The notes beneath the pieces are model-generated. The model had not been told where the DNA came from and ran no database searches. It saw nothing but the letters and a program-made list of their open reading frames with translations. DNA of 64,000 nucleotides from Cryptomeria japonica (lineage: Eukaryota > Streptophyta > Pinopsida > Cupressales > Cupressaceae). This document shows positions 11,469 through 22,549 of the stretch, in pieces; position 1 is the stretch's first letter; each line of letters starts with the position of its first letter. A program made the translations under genes and the position numbers. Location of the stretch: contig NW_026728908.1 of the NCBI RefSeq assembly GCF_030272615.1, forward strand, positions 248,001 to 312,000. The letters are read 5' to 3'.

Positions 11469-13869
11469 CTAGAGGGCAGGAGGCCCTGATGATGAAGCTC
11501 CCGAGTAAGAGCCTGTCCTAATTCCTTCAACCCATTCAGGACGAAAGTTGGCTTGCCTCATGATATCAAAATCTTCAGACACAAGCGGACGATCAGCAAC
11601 AACATAATCATCATCAACATCATCATCATCATCAGCATCATCAGTAGCAATCAACTCGCACTCTGAATATATCTCATCGAGGTCAATTGGCAAGCATTCC
11701 TCATTAGTTCCTGATTTTGCCCATGTAGAAATTAGTGTTTCCCTTACAAATGAAAAACCAATGAATAGTGAATACAATTCAAAAAACTGCAACTATATAT
11801 TAATATTCTCACCTTGAGCTTTCCTATCTTCAAGCGGAGGTTGTGATGAACAAATACCAAGTCATTCAGCCGTTGTTGTGATAGGCGGTTGCGTTTCTTG
11901 GAATGTATGTGTTCAAACACACTCCAATTACGCTCACAAGCTGATGAGCTACATGGTTGGCTCAAAATACGCACTGCCATCCACCTTAAATTTGGTATTT
12001 CATCTCCAAAAGAAGCCCACCATGCAGCTGAAAAACACATTATATGGAGATGATATTGTAAGACTAAGAATATCTTATAATCTTAACAAACTTAATGGTT
12101 GGCAAAATAAAGAGATTGTCAAAAGTTTATAGAGTCTACCTGGTTGAATGGTCTTTTTGCTTTGTATAGCAGCCCTAGAAGAGAGAAAGCCCTTAGCATG
12201 CTTGTACATTTCCAGCTCTATCGTAGCCGCATCAAATTTTTCCAAGTCGGGAAACATTTTTTCAATGCACTTGAAGAAGCCTTGTTTGATCTCAGCATCA
12301 ATTTCCAGGAAGTCAGTCTTATAGAATAACAGAGGATTGAGCAAGTATCCCGCAGCATGGAGAAGAGTGTGCATTTGTCCATCCCATCTCCTATTAATTA
12401 TGTCCCACAACGGCATATACCTATCCCTGTTATTTTCTAGCTTACTCCTTATCACCTCCTTGGCCCTATCCATGGTCTCATACACATATCCCATGGGGGG
12501 TTTATCCCCATCCACTAGTCTCAAGACTTTTACTAAAGGCTCTGAAAATTCTACAATTTGTTCAATAGATTCCCCAAATGTGGTAGAATACATATACTCT
12601 GCCATTGCTATGCCATTTGCTTGAGTTGTGAAACCAGACTCCATCCACTTAGCTGAAGCTTGAAACAAACATTCGCCTCAAATTACCTTTTTGTTCACAT
12701 AATGTTTGTAATGCAAGGAAATATGTTGCAAATCTTGTCACTCCTGGTCGAACTAGCTCCTTGTCTCCTGTGAAAGAGCGCATTATAGCCAAAACCCTTG
12801 TGTGATTATAAACAAATTTGGTAACCTTGTGAGCTTTCTGAAATGCCGCCTTAACCCATTCAATTTTTCCAATGTCCTCTAGGGTTAGATCAAGGCAGTG
12901 TGCTGCACATGGTGTAAAAAACATGGAAGGATATTTATCTGTCAGAAGTCTCCCTGCAGCAACACAAGTAGCAACATTGTCTGTGATAAATTGAACCACA
13001 TTTTGTGGCCCTACATCCGTAACTACCACGTCATACATCTCAAACAATGCATTTGTGGATTTCATCATATTAGATGCATCCACAAATTAAAAAAAAACAG
13101 TGCCAATCTCACAAGAGACAAGGAAGTTAATGAGAGTTCGGTTCCTTCTATCTATCCCACCATCTGACATGATGCTGCAACCAGTTCTAGCCCACTGCAA
13201 TCGATGTTGTTTAAAAACATCTTGAACATCCTCTATTGCATCTTTCAGCATACCAACCCTCAATGATTCATAAGATGGGGCTTGAAACCTAGGACCTACA
13301 GCTGCAATAGCATCTACCATGGGTTGCCAATATGGATTTCTGGAAGCATGGAATGCCGTGTGAGAGGAGTACCAATAATTAGCAATTGCCTTCTTTGCTT
13401 GTTCTGTGACAGTTTTCCTTCATTCTGTACTCTCCAAAGTGGTTTGTGATCCTGGTGTGGTACGAGTTTGGAAGAAAGCATTAGTGTTTCCTCCACCTGT
13501 GTTTGGTCCACGTGCTATAGAATAATGTGTCGACCCAGATTCCCTGAAACTCCCATCTTCACCATCCTCACCCAAATCAAGCATCCTAGGATTTGTAGAA
13601 GTAGAATCTAGTTGAACCCCAATTCTTGCCTTTTTGGCCTTATTCTCAGCAATCCCTTCAAGAGATTGCTTTGCCTGATATGAGACATCTGCAGGGCATT
13701 TTTTGCATATCTCAGTGTTATTTCCTCGTTCTTTTGACAAATGCCATTTGAAACGATAAATTCCACCACTGATCTTATCTTGACACCAATTGCACTGGAC
13801 CTTCGTGCTACCAGAAATTGTTGTGCAATGTGTCCATGCAAAGTCTTTTTGGTGTGGCATTGTGATCAA
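11469..13869 (-). pseudogene. hAT-family transposase, broken
   Basis: DNA transposase remnant, read from 13869 down. The N-terminus has a BED-type zinc finger (two CxxC-like cysteine pairs plus a histidine around 13730-13800). The middle holds catalytic-domain blocks, including a DxA-type stretch near 13000 (ITDNVATCVAAG) and CAAHCLDL near 12900. The hAT C-terminal dimerisation block (SSACERNWSVFEHIHS, about 11880-11950) follows, then an acidic tail with an aspartate run near 11630. A good intron lies at 12028-12139 (GT..AG on the minus strand) and another starts at 11812. Breaks: a TGA at about 13420, a TAA at a T-run near 13088, and a frameshift near 12665. It therefore cannot make a full transposase. 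Codon use is plant-like. Confidence 0.85.
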
Positions 13870-14280
13870 GAATCAGTTCTGCAAAAGCATTACACTTAGT
13901 TTTTAAATTTTGAGGGATCTAGGGTTGGGTTTGTGTATATTAATGCTGGACATTCATCATGAAAACTGAACATTTATATTAAAATTTTCATTTTTTTGTA
14001 TATTAAATGTTAATAACTTCAAAGAAAATGACATTATGAATCTATGATAGGCTGTATATATTAAATGAAAATGACATTTTCATATATTAAAAGCTAAAAA
14101 TATTGAACAAAAAATGAATTTAATGTTACTGTAAATGAAAATGTAAATTCCGATTACAATTAATTACTATTAAATACAAATTTTACTAATAATTAACAGT
14201 AACACACAATCAAATTACATATTTAACAGTAAATACTAAACAAAAAATAGTAAATATTTAACTGTTTAATTAAAAAAAAA

Positions 14281-14790
14281 TCTAAAATTACTAATAATTA
14301 CAAACAAAATATTTACGCTTATTACTAAAAATCTAAAAATCTAAAAATCTAAAATTACTAATAATTGTATTTATGCTTATTTACATTTTACTGATAATAT
14401 TTACAGTCATATTAAATATTTAATATGACTGTAAATATTTATTGTTAATATTTTATTGTTAATTAACAAATATTATTAATAATTAACAGTAAATAAGCAT
14501 AAATATTTAATATGACTGTAAATATTTACTGTTAATAATAAATATTAAAATTTGTATTTATTAACAGTAAATATAAATATAAACATAAAATTTTAACAGT
14601 AATATCTGACTGTAATTTTAACAGTAAATTACTATAAATATCTGACTGAAATAAAATATAGTAATATTTGACTGTAATAAAATACTAAATATTAATAAAT
14701 ACCTGACTGTAATTTTCATCATACATATCCACTAGATTATCTGACTGTAAATTTATAACAATCAGATAATCTAGTTGATATGTATGATGA
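14281..14790. repeat. AT-rich palindromes in the hAT leader
   Basis: Two large inverted repeats lie in what is probably the 5' UTR intron. 14396-14439 is a perfect 44-bp palindrome centred between 14417 and 14418. 14716-14747 and 14759-14790 form a hairpin with 32-base arms (two mismatches) and an 11-base loop. Between them, TTAACAGTAAATA-type words recur many times on both strands. Confidence 0.85.
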
Positions 14791-14929
14791 AGATCATGCA
14801 ATGAACAAATAAAAAATAAAAGATACTCGCATAACATAGTATGTAAATATTTACAGTATATAAATATTTATGCTTGATGACTCTTAAAACATAATATAAA
14901 AATAAAATTTTAAAATTGCAAAGATATGG

Positions 14930-15140
14930 AAAATACCTGAAATTCCAGTAGCTCCGAGAAAGATGAGAAGGAAGAATGAGAAGGAAAGAAAATGCGGTGA
15001 AATCTCCCACTGCCGTGAAATCCCGCAGACACCCACGCAAACACTCGTGAAATCCCGCAGGCACCAATGCAGACACCCGTGAAATCTCGCACCCCTTGAA
15101 ATCTCGCGCGATATGGCATGAAACCCTACCACGTCGCGCA
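14930..15140 (-). other. Probable first exon/5' leader of the hAT gene with GGGATTTCACG repeats
   Basis: A GC-rich island in an AT-rich element. On the minus strand GGGATTTCACG-like words repeat four to five times (ending near 15110, 15085, 15058, 15026 and 14998). The island ends at 14937 with a plausible splice donor (CAG/GTATTT). An acceptor (TTTTGCAG) stands just upstream of the first transposase ATG near 13880. This fits a non-coding first exon plus a roughly 1-kb leader intron (inference). Confidence 0.4.
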
Positions 15141-15384
15141 GTTATAAATCATTTTTTTCGTTTATTTCGCACTTTTTTTTGCGAGTTTAGGGTTTTTCGT
15201 GGGTTTGTGATTTTAATCTGATTAATCGTGCGATTAATCCGCAATTTTAATCGAATAAATCGTTGAAAATCATGTTGAAAAAGTCAACGATTATTGCCGC
15301 GATTTTTTGGAATAAATCGGCAGTTTTGCCGATCCCCGATTAATCGGGTATAATCGCGTTTTATTTGCGATTGCTGTTTCTATG

Positions 15385-15969
15385 GTTAACAATATGAATG
15401 ATAAAGCAATGAAATACTCTTCTATATTCAATTTTAGAAATAATAAGAAACAGTTGTCCAACAATTTAGAAAAATACATTTTGTGAAGCAGTTGGAAAGC
15501 AATCTGCATAAAATGTGAAGTATTCAAAATAAGAGCAGGTAGATTTGAAAGTACAAATGAAGGATGAACAGTGCTGCAAATTGGAACTACTACGAATTGT
15601 AATAGCCAATACTTAACATATGTTATCTTGAGATTGCAGCAACTGAATATGGAAAGTTAATCCTCAAAAGATACTATAACGAGTTATCCAATTAACATTT
15701 CTATATGGTACAACTGTAACATCTCTTATCGATTTTTACATCTTATTTGTCTAGAAATATCTATAAACAACTCAATGCAAACAACCGAATATTATGACAA
15801 CAGAAATGATTAATTAATTCTGAATCATACAAATAAATTCACCTTCTAAACACTTTACAACCAACGATAATTTGCACTTGTATATAGTTACCAATGCTGC
15901 GATTCCTCTTAGAAGAGGTACAACCTCTTATGTTGTACATTGTCATCATTTGCCAAAACCCATGTTGCA
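15385..15969. other. Spacer between hAT and Gypsy elements, no gene seen
   Basis: AT-rich unique-looking sequence. It continues at 25866 on the far side of the Gypsy element, which shares the TACTC duplication. Confidence 0.5.
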
Positions 15970-15974
15970 TACTC

Positions 15975-16876
15975 TGATGAGGATTCATAGGGTATAGGTT
16001 AAAGTATATAATTTAATTATTATTATAATATTTGATAGTTTTTATCCTATGTAAAAAGTTAAAAGTTCATAGTCAAATGTTAGTTTCCTAGTTGTTAGAA
16101 AGTTAACATAAATTACTACTAATTAGTTAATTGTTAGGAAGTCAATGCAAGTTAGAAAATTGCTATTCTCCTGGTTATTTTCCACTGCTTGTGAAGATTT
16201 GGATGATATTTTAAATCTTTAATTTTGGCATACATAATGCCTATATAATAATGTATTTTCTCTTCATGGAACATAGGGGAAGAGCACCAATAGTTGAGCA
16301 TGTACCAATTGTTGTGAGGGTTGTTGATACCTTTTGTTCCAAAAATTGAACAAATAAAACCTACTGTTTGAAACATAAAATATCAATTTTTGTTAGGAAA
16401 TGTACCAATAGTAGTTAGAAAATGTACCAAAAGTTGTTAGGAAATGTACTAATATTGTAAAAAGTAACCAATCAGGTGATGCCATGTGAGCTGCACAACT
16501 ATTGGGGCCTCTTTTGCAAGCCTATTGGTCTCACTTTTTTTTTGGGCTGTTTTAGACACCTTGGCAAAAACCATGCTGATGTGGCACCATACTTGATGAT
16601 GTGGTGCTGAAAGCTTAGTTATAAGTAGGGGACTTGCCAAGTAAGCTGCTGTAAAAAATTGGGAGTGATTTGAAATTTCCACGTAAGATTTTGAGAAGCG
16701 CGAAGTTAGGGTGCTCAACTACTGGTGCTCTTCCCCTATTGGAGAATGGAGAATGCAAGTTTTTTTTTCTAGTTTATTTTATTGTAGAGATTATTGTCTT
16801 TTGTTTTTGCAGAGCTTATGGTATTTTGTCTGCAAATTTAATCTGACTGCCAGTTTGCCTGCCTCTTTTCATATCA
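15975..16876 (+). repeat. 5' LTR of Gypsy I (with MITE insertion)
   Basis: 902 bp against 426 bp for the 3' copy; nearly all the extra length is the MITE at 16276-16736. A TATA-like CTATATAATA lies at 16241-16250, shortly upstream of the MITE, as in the 3' LTR (25691-25700). Confidence 0.9.
16276..16736. mobile_element. 461-bp MITE with TA duplication inside the LTR
   Basis: Terminal inverted repeats of 25 bases starting GGGGAAGAGCACC and ending GGTGCTCTTCCCC, with one mismatch. The 3' LTR shows the empty site (GGAGCATATTGGAG at about 25718-25731), whereas here the same site reads ACATA, element, TATTGGAG, so exactly TA was duplicated. That suggests a Tc1/mariner-type (Stowaway-like) MITE, though the terminal sequence is not the usual Stowaway one. 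The inside repeats the phrase TGTACCAA(T/A). It inserted after the Gypsy element did. Confidence 0.85.
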
Positions 16877-16878
16877 GT

Positions 16879-16890
16879 TGGTATCAGAGC
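16879..16890 (+). promoter_or_regulatory. Primer binding site, initiator Met tRNA
   Basis: TGGTATCAGAGC, two bases after the 5' LTR, complementary to the 3' end of plant initiator methionine tRNA, the usual primer for many plant LTR retrotransposons. Confidence 0.9.
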
Positions 16891-17454
16891 ATACTTTGAT
16901 CCATGGGTTTGGACTTATCATTCAAATTTCAAACCCATTTTATCAAAAAAAATTCTGTCTTGAAGCTCTCAACAATAGCAGATGATTTTTGAAGCTTTTG
17001 CACTCATTTTAGGAGAATTAGCCATCAAGAAGCTACTGGAGGTGTTTGCTTGAAAAAGTAAGCACTTTTCTTTTATATTTTTTGTGCATATGCTTTGAAA
17101 TCCTGTGCTGTTCTTTCATTAAGAGCAAATTTCTTGATCAGTGAAATATTGGTTTGCATTATATTAAATATTTACAAGTATTACAAAAAAAGGAGTATTT
17201 TTGTGGTCTAAACCATGGATCTAGCTTTAAAATCCACACAGAATCCTTAAATTACTTTCTAAACTGCCACCTACAAACTAAAATCCAAAATTTGCACAAT
17301 GACAATACTGATATATCGATAGTTCCTTCTATTACTACTTTTTGAGCCCATAGCTCACAGGGTTTACAAAAATTATAGGGTTTGCATACACGTTTCAAAG
17401 TCAACAAATTTATTGTCAACATAAAAACCTCATACTATTTTAATCATTATTCTG

Positions 17455-18670
17455 GGTCTATGGTGGATTGCTTTTCCAGTAATCCTCCTTGTATTTTAGA
17501 CATTTTTTGATGCACTTCACCACCTCGGGTCCCTTTTCCTTCAACTCTCGATCCCTGTTAGGAAGATAATCTTAATGGAAATTCCAACCCACTTGGGCTT
17601 CCACTCGATGCTCCTCTTTGTCACAAGCAGCAATCCATAGAAGAAATGACCTCAATGGCGGGTTAAATTCAGCAACATGGAGCCAGTCGCCATTGTGAGC
17701 AACAAATCCTTCACCAGGCTTGGCCATTGCAATGAAGGCCCCCATCCCATATGTCTATTCATACTTGACACATTCTTTCATGACCCAATGCACTTCCTCT
17801 TTTTCGCCCAACTCCAAGATCCATGCCAAGAACAAAGATGCGATGTCAATGTTCATTCGATACTTATACTCTGACTTCTTGTATTCTTCCCCCAACATCA
17901 TATCAACTATTTGCAGGAACATTGGATCTTCAAATTTGAAGACATTCCTCAACCTTCCTTTTGAAATTTTTCCTAAAAAAGCCAACTATTGCTTCCTTAT
18001 GATCAAAGTGAAGTTTGCCTTTGTGTTTTGGTGCTCTGCAACTTGCCGACCATACAATATCACTCTTCTCACCAAAAAACACTTGAATGAAGAGTGAAAT
18101 GACCTTTCCTGCCTCTTAATACAACTCCGCACGATTTTTGTTTCATGAGGGCAAGTTTCCTTTATTCTTCATGATTACCACTGCGCTTGGCTGCGCCCGG
18201 TTCCAACCTTTTCTTGAAATGAATGCACCTAAGATTTTCCCAGATTTCATTTACTTGATTTTCATTAAATGCGACCACCCACTTTGACAGGGTGTTTGCC
18301 ACATCATTCCTCTCTCTCTTCATATGGAAGATTTTGAATTTTGGAAAAATAATAAATAATTTCTAATAATTTTTATATATTTATTTAACTTCCATGCCTA
18401 GGCTTCACCTTTGATAATTGCATTGATGATCACCAATGAATCTCCTTCTAAATGTAGTCTCGGGATTGAGAGTCTTCTCGCCATTTCGACTACCAATAGA
18501 GTAGCGATCGTCGGCTTCATTATTCGTCTCGTCCATCAACTTCTTTGCACCAAAGGCAACAATACTCCTAGTCCAATCCTGAGCTACGCATCCTGCTCCT
18601 AACGGGCCCAGATTGCCCTTTGATGCCCTGTCAAAGTTTATCTTCACCCATCCTTCTTCCGGCTTGATCC
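17455..18670 (-). pseudogene. RNase H-like domain and unrecognised ORF remnant in the Gypsy I leader
   Basis: On the minus strand 18660-18405 encodes an RNase H-like stretch (KINFDRASKGNLGPLGAGC, then AFGAKKL and NNEAD), the form found at the end of plant LINE-type ORFs and in free-standing RNase H-like proteins. The frame breaks within it; the following HVKRERND-like block near 18330 belongs to the same domain. Below, 17985-17456 reads as one broken protein of perhaps 180 residues, with blocks at 17755-17985 and then about 17640-17755. I do not recognise that part. It lies between the primer site and gag, so it is an insertion or capture rather than part of the retroelement's own plan. No poly(A) tail or target duplication was found, so a LINE origin is only a guess. 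Confidence 0.5.
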
Positions 18671-19161
18671 ATGTTACAACCTTGTTTGAATCAGCATCTG
18701 GATGAACCTAGGAAGGCCATTAATAGGCTTCATTAAAATACTTTTACATAAGAGTTACTTTGTTAAATGGTTTCATGGGTCCAAAGCCTCTTCCTTAGAG
18801 CTTTCTAAAACATTTTACGGTTTTGAATTTTATCAAGTTTTGAAAAAGTTATTGCATTTTTAAGATTGCTGTTGTAGCTACTAAATCCAAAGGCAAAGGC
18901 GGTTTTGTTGGTGGTTTTGAGTACCAAAACACGGTTTTGGGTGAAAAAATGTGGTTTTGATCCTTTTGGCATGGTTTTGCATTAAAAAATATGGAGTTTA
19001 AGTTCTTTCATATAAAATTATTTTTGTCAAGTTCTCCCGAATGTTTCTCAAATTTTTATCTTGATATACTTGGGAGAGTATTAATTCCATAATTTGTGAT
19101 TTGATAGGTATTTTTCTCTAAAAATTTGTCACAATATGTCTAGTGGAGTTCCAAACCCCCT

Positions 19162-19257
19162 TGTAAATTGGTTTTGTTCCAACACTCATAGATCTCTCAA
19201 TTTATTTATTTTTGTAAATTGGTTTTGTTCCAACACTCATAGATCTCTCAATTTAAT
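19162..19257. repeat. Tandem duplication upstream of gag
   Basis: TGTAAATTGGTTTTGTTCCA and the following ACACTCATAGATCTCTCAAT occur twice, at about 19162-19203 and 19215-19256, separated by a short T-rich spacer. Confidence 0.85.
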
Positions 19258-19272
19258 TATTTCAATCCAAGT

Positions 19273-19971
19273 TTGGTAGAGTTGGTCCATAGTGTTTGTC
19301 TATTTTTATTGTTGGGAGGTGTAAAGTATTCATTGGCTCTAACTCGCAATAACATAGCCGCTAATTTGACTAAGAGAGTTGTCGAACTTGCCGGTGTGAT
19401 AATTACATTGAATAATAAAGTCAATGATATTGCAACTCAGCGACTTCTTGGTTTTGAAGGCCACCAACCTCCAGCCAAATGTGAGGTCAATATTTTTGAT
19501 GGATCTCGAGATCTTGATGTGCTCTACACTTGGATTCAAGATATTGAGACATGGTTTGCTGACAATGAGATCGTTGATGATGATAAATTTCCATTTGCAA
19601 AATTGAAGCTCTCTGGTGTTGCTAAGGTTTTGGTCATTGAATGACAATATGCTCAAAATCCAATCAGCACATGGAATCAACTTGTCACAGCTTTAAAGGA
19701 CACATTCTATCCTTCCAAGTATGACCAAGATTTGCACGTCAAGTGGCTTTGCTTGCGACAAGGACGACAGATGTCAGTGCAAGATTATATCTACCAATTT
19801 AATCGACTAAGGATATTACTCCAAGTTAAAGATCCAGGTGTTGCTCTAATCCTAAAGTTCAGGAGTGAATTAGAAGAACACTTGTTTAGGGAGTTGAAAT
19901 ATACTACCTTAGAAACACTTGATGTTGTATTCAACCAAGCACAATTGGTAGAAGAAAAGCTTTCTACCTAA
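19273..19971 (+). pseudogene. gag: Gypsy I gag (broken)
   Basis: Capsid-type retrotransposon gag, the structural protein of the virus-like particle. The frame holds the usual gag landmarks: FDGSRDLDVLYTWIQDIETW, then FAKLKLSG, TWNQLVTAL, DTFYPSKYDQDL and LRQGRQMSVQDYIYQFNRLR. A TGA at 19642-19644 interrupts it and the same frame then continues to 19971. The start is unclear because upstream residues look non-conserved. The zinc-knuckle part that should follow is missing or cut by the reverse-strand LTR beginning after about 20100. Confidence 0.85.
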
Positions 19972-20109
19972 TCTTGTCCATCGCAGCCTTCATTTTCTAC
20001 AGGTCCTTCAAGTCCCTAAAAAAGAAAGACTAACACCTAACAAATCAAGCCCCTAAAAAACCTTTTTCAATCTCGAAATAGCATTGAAAAAAATAGGAAT
20101 ACACATGCT

Positions 20110-21832
20110 TAAGTCGAATTTTGAGGGATGAAATCTGGTCTACACAAGTTCGCACAATAAAATGATGAAATTCATTTGTTAAGCAAGGCAAAAATCGCTG
20201 ATGAAAGACTTGATCCAGATTTTCTCCTCTTTAATCTGTTTTGATTGGATTGATTTGATGTCAAATGATGATTTTACAACCTCCCTTATATAGGCAATCT
20301 AGGTTGGGGTCGCACCTCTTCAGCTTAGGCCCACTTGACTTGCATTTAAAGCATTTTTTGCATCTTGTCTCTTCATCAACCTCGATTGACATGATGTTAG
20401 AATCAAATCCCTTTCATCTTTTCCTTTGGGTGCAAATGGACCCCTTGCTTGCAATAGTGGGTTTGAGATGGTTGTGTGCACAAACATTAGCGGCATTTAC
20501 ATGTGTCCTTGGACAACCTTTGTGCTTTGATCCTTGGAGTGGGTTTAGAGGGCATGCTTGCACTGACAGGATTTCACTATGCATATGCATTGGAGATCAA
20601 GAACAAGGTCGAGTTTAGAGGGTATACATGCACAAAGTGTAGCGAATTTGATAATGGCCTTGCTCAACTTCATCTTGGGTGCATTTTACATCCCCTATTG
20701 CACAAAATGTGGGCGCATTTAGGTGGTATGCCTGCACAAACTCTCCCTCTTTGAGCACATATGAGATTCTTACTTGCACAACATAGTGCAAGGCAGGTTT
20801 GACAAGTAGTCTTGCACAAATATGATGTTGATTGAGTCTACTATGGGTATATGCATGCACACCTTGAGGTAGAGTGGGTATGACACTTATGCTTGCACAA
20901 AGTATGCCATGGGCGGGCTTTATGTGTGTACATGCACAAGATAAGGGATGAGTGCATTGGAGGCATGTGCTTACACAACTAGACCTTTGGTGGATTTAAG
21001 ACCTTCCATTGTGCAAACATGGGCATACTTTACCCATGTGCATGCACAATATACGATGGGTTTGGAAGGCGTAATGCACAAGGTAGAGCGCATAGGAGGT
21101 GGTGGTATGCACAAGTTTATGAGTGGATTTCAGACTTGAGCCTGCATAAAGGCAGGTCAGATTTTAGAGACATGTGCACAATGCAGGTGCAAATCCTACA
21201 TATGTTTGCACACGAAAATGTGTGAAGCCAACCTTGTGAAGAGTCGACCTTGTGAAGTGCATTATGAGTATAAACTTGCACAAATTTGAGGTTGGATCCT
21301 AGGTGGTACTGTGCACAAATTGGTACATGTTACAAGGGGTTTGCCCCAGACAAAAACAAATTTTCACATTCTTTCCCCCTTCTGGGTCCTACACAGAGGC
21401 AAACCTGAAGTTACGGACTCTAAGGCATTGTGCTTGCAATTCCTGACGGAATTACAAACAAACTCACCACTTCTTGCTCTTATATCCATTCCTAAAAACA
21501 AACCCTATGCACCCTGACAACTATGACCAAATCCACAAATTTGACAACTTTGACAATTTTGACAAGATTCTATAACCTTTTGCAATTCACCCCCAACTCT
21601 CAATCTTGACACTTGATCTTACTTGTCTGAAAAAATGTTGCACTCTTAAGACTTACCCTTAGTTGTTCAACATATCTAACTGGGACAGACAAGACGTATC
21701 CTTCTCATAAACAAAGGTTAAAGACTACGACTATCACCAAGCTAAGACAACTAGACTAAAACACCTAAGCTATGAAGCGAAAAAGTGGGGATCCCCATTT
21801 GCAATGGGGCGATGTGTGAAAACGTCACAACA
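20110..21832 (-). mobile_element. Reverse-strand LTR, TGTTGTGACG type, inserted between gag and protease
   Basis: The right end, read on the minus strand, is TGTTGTGACGTTTTCACAC followed by a CCCCATTGCAAATGGGG stem-loop (about 21787-21803). This terminus is shared with the solo LTR at 48528. A minus-strand TATA box (TATATAAG, 20285-20292) marks the promoter. The left end is uncertain but must lie left of that TATA box and right of the gag linker (about 20105). The five bases right of the element are TGACA; no clear partner was found on the left. Between 20465 and 21325 the word TGCACAA recurs about eighteen times. No coding domain is visible, so it is taken as a solo LTR. Confidence 0.65.
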
Positions 21833-21865
21833 TGACATATGATGAGTTGAAAGGTAGACAATAAA

Positions 21866-22147
21866 GTGACCTTGATGAACCATCATTCTATTTCAGGGGG
21901 ATGTGACAATTTGTTTGTTCGTGCTCACCTAATACATGATTTTTTTGTGAATTGTATCATCGATAATGGCTCACAAAAGATTTTGATTGCAAAGTCCATT
22001 GTCAATATACATCATTTGTCGATGGATCCACATCTTCATCCATATTCACTTGGATGGAAGGATAATAATTCATCCTCTCAGATCACACACACACACAGTC
22101 TTTTGCATTTGGTCCCAAATTCATTGATAAGGTTACTTATGATGTGA
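21866..22147 (+). pseudogene. pro: Gypsy I protease region (broken)
   Basis: Aspartic protease of the retroelement. Residues NLFVRAHLIHDFFVNCIIDN followed by GS give the active-site region; the usual D-S/T-G triad reads D-N-G here. NIHHLSMDPHLHPYSLGW follows as in chromovirus proteases. Lies immediately right of the inserted reverse-strand LTR. Confidence 0.75.
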
Positions 22148-22549
22148 CCACCATGGACTGTTGTGGTTTGTTGCTAGGAAAACCCTATTAGTATGATAGG
22201 AAAACTCATTATGATGCCTTTAATTTATACATATACATTGCAACAAGATAATAACATATACTTAATAAAATGTACTAAGAGCACCACAAATCTAGTACTT
22301 AATTGCAGACAGGTACAAAAAGCTATCAATTAGGCACAAGAGCTTGCACTAATTTTCATAAGGCTACAACTTGATAATACTAAAGAAAAAGTCATTATGT
22401 CTTAACCACATGTACTCTTGAAAAATTATTGCAAGAATATTCACGTGTTTTAGGAGCCTAAGACACTTCCCCCAGAACAAGAAATCAATCACACTATTGT
22501 TATTGCCCCTGCTGCATCTCTTCCTAATGCCCCATTGTATTGACAATCA

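Larger units (their letters stand above)
11072..15384 (-). mobile_element. Degenerate autonomous-type hAT transposon
   Basis: Encloses a minus-strand hAT transposase remnant with BED finger and C-terminal dimerisation region. The probable ends are CAAGGAAGCAATAATCG at 11072 and, reversed, CATAGAAACAGCAATCGC at 15384; these are only partly matching inverted repeats, but they start CA as hAT ends often do. Both subterminal regions are rich in ATTAATCGG/CCGATT words (11098-11155 and about 15215-15365). I could not find an exact 8-bp target duplication (GTATTAAC on the left against GTTAACAA on the right), so the ends are approximate. Confidence 0.6.

Noticed and set aside
11064-15392. Exact target duplication for the large hAT element
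   Set aside because: GTATTAAC and GTTAACAA share only part of their bases; the ends are therefore given as approximate.
20387-20391. TGACA at 20387 as the left target duplication of the reverse-strand LTR
   Set aside because: It would leave the minus-strand TATA box (20285-20292) outside the LTR, and the sequence further left still looks like LTR U5.
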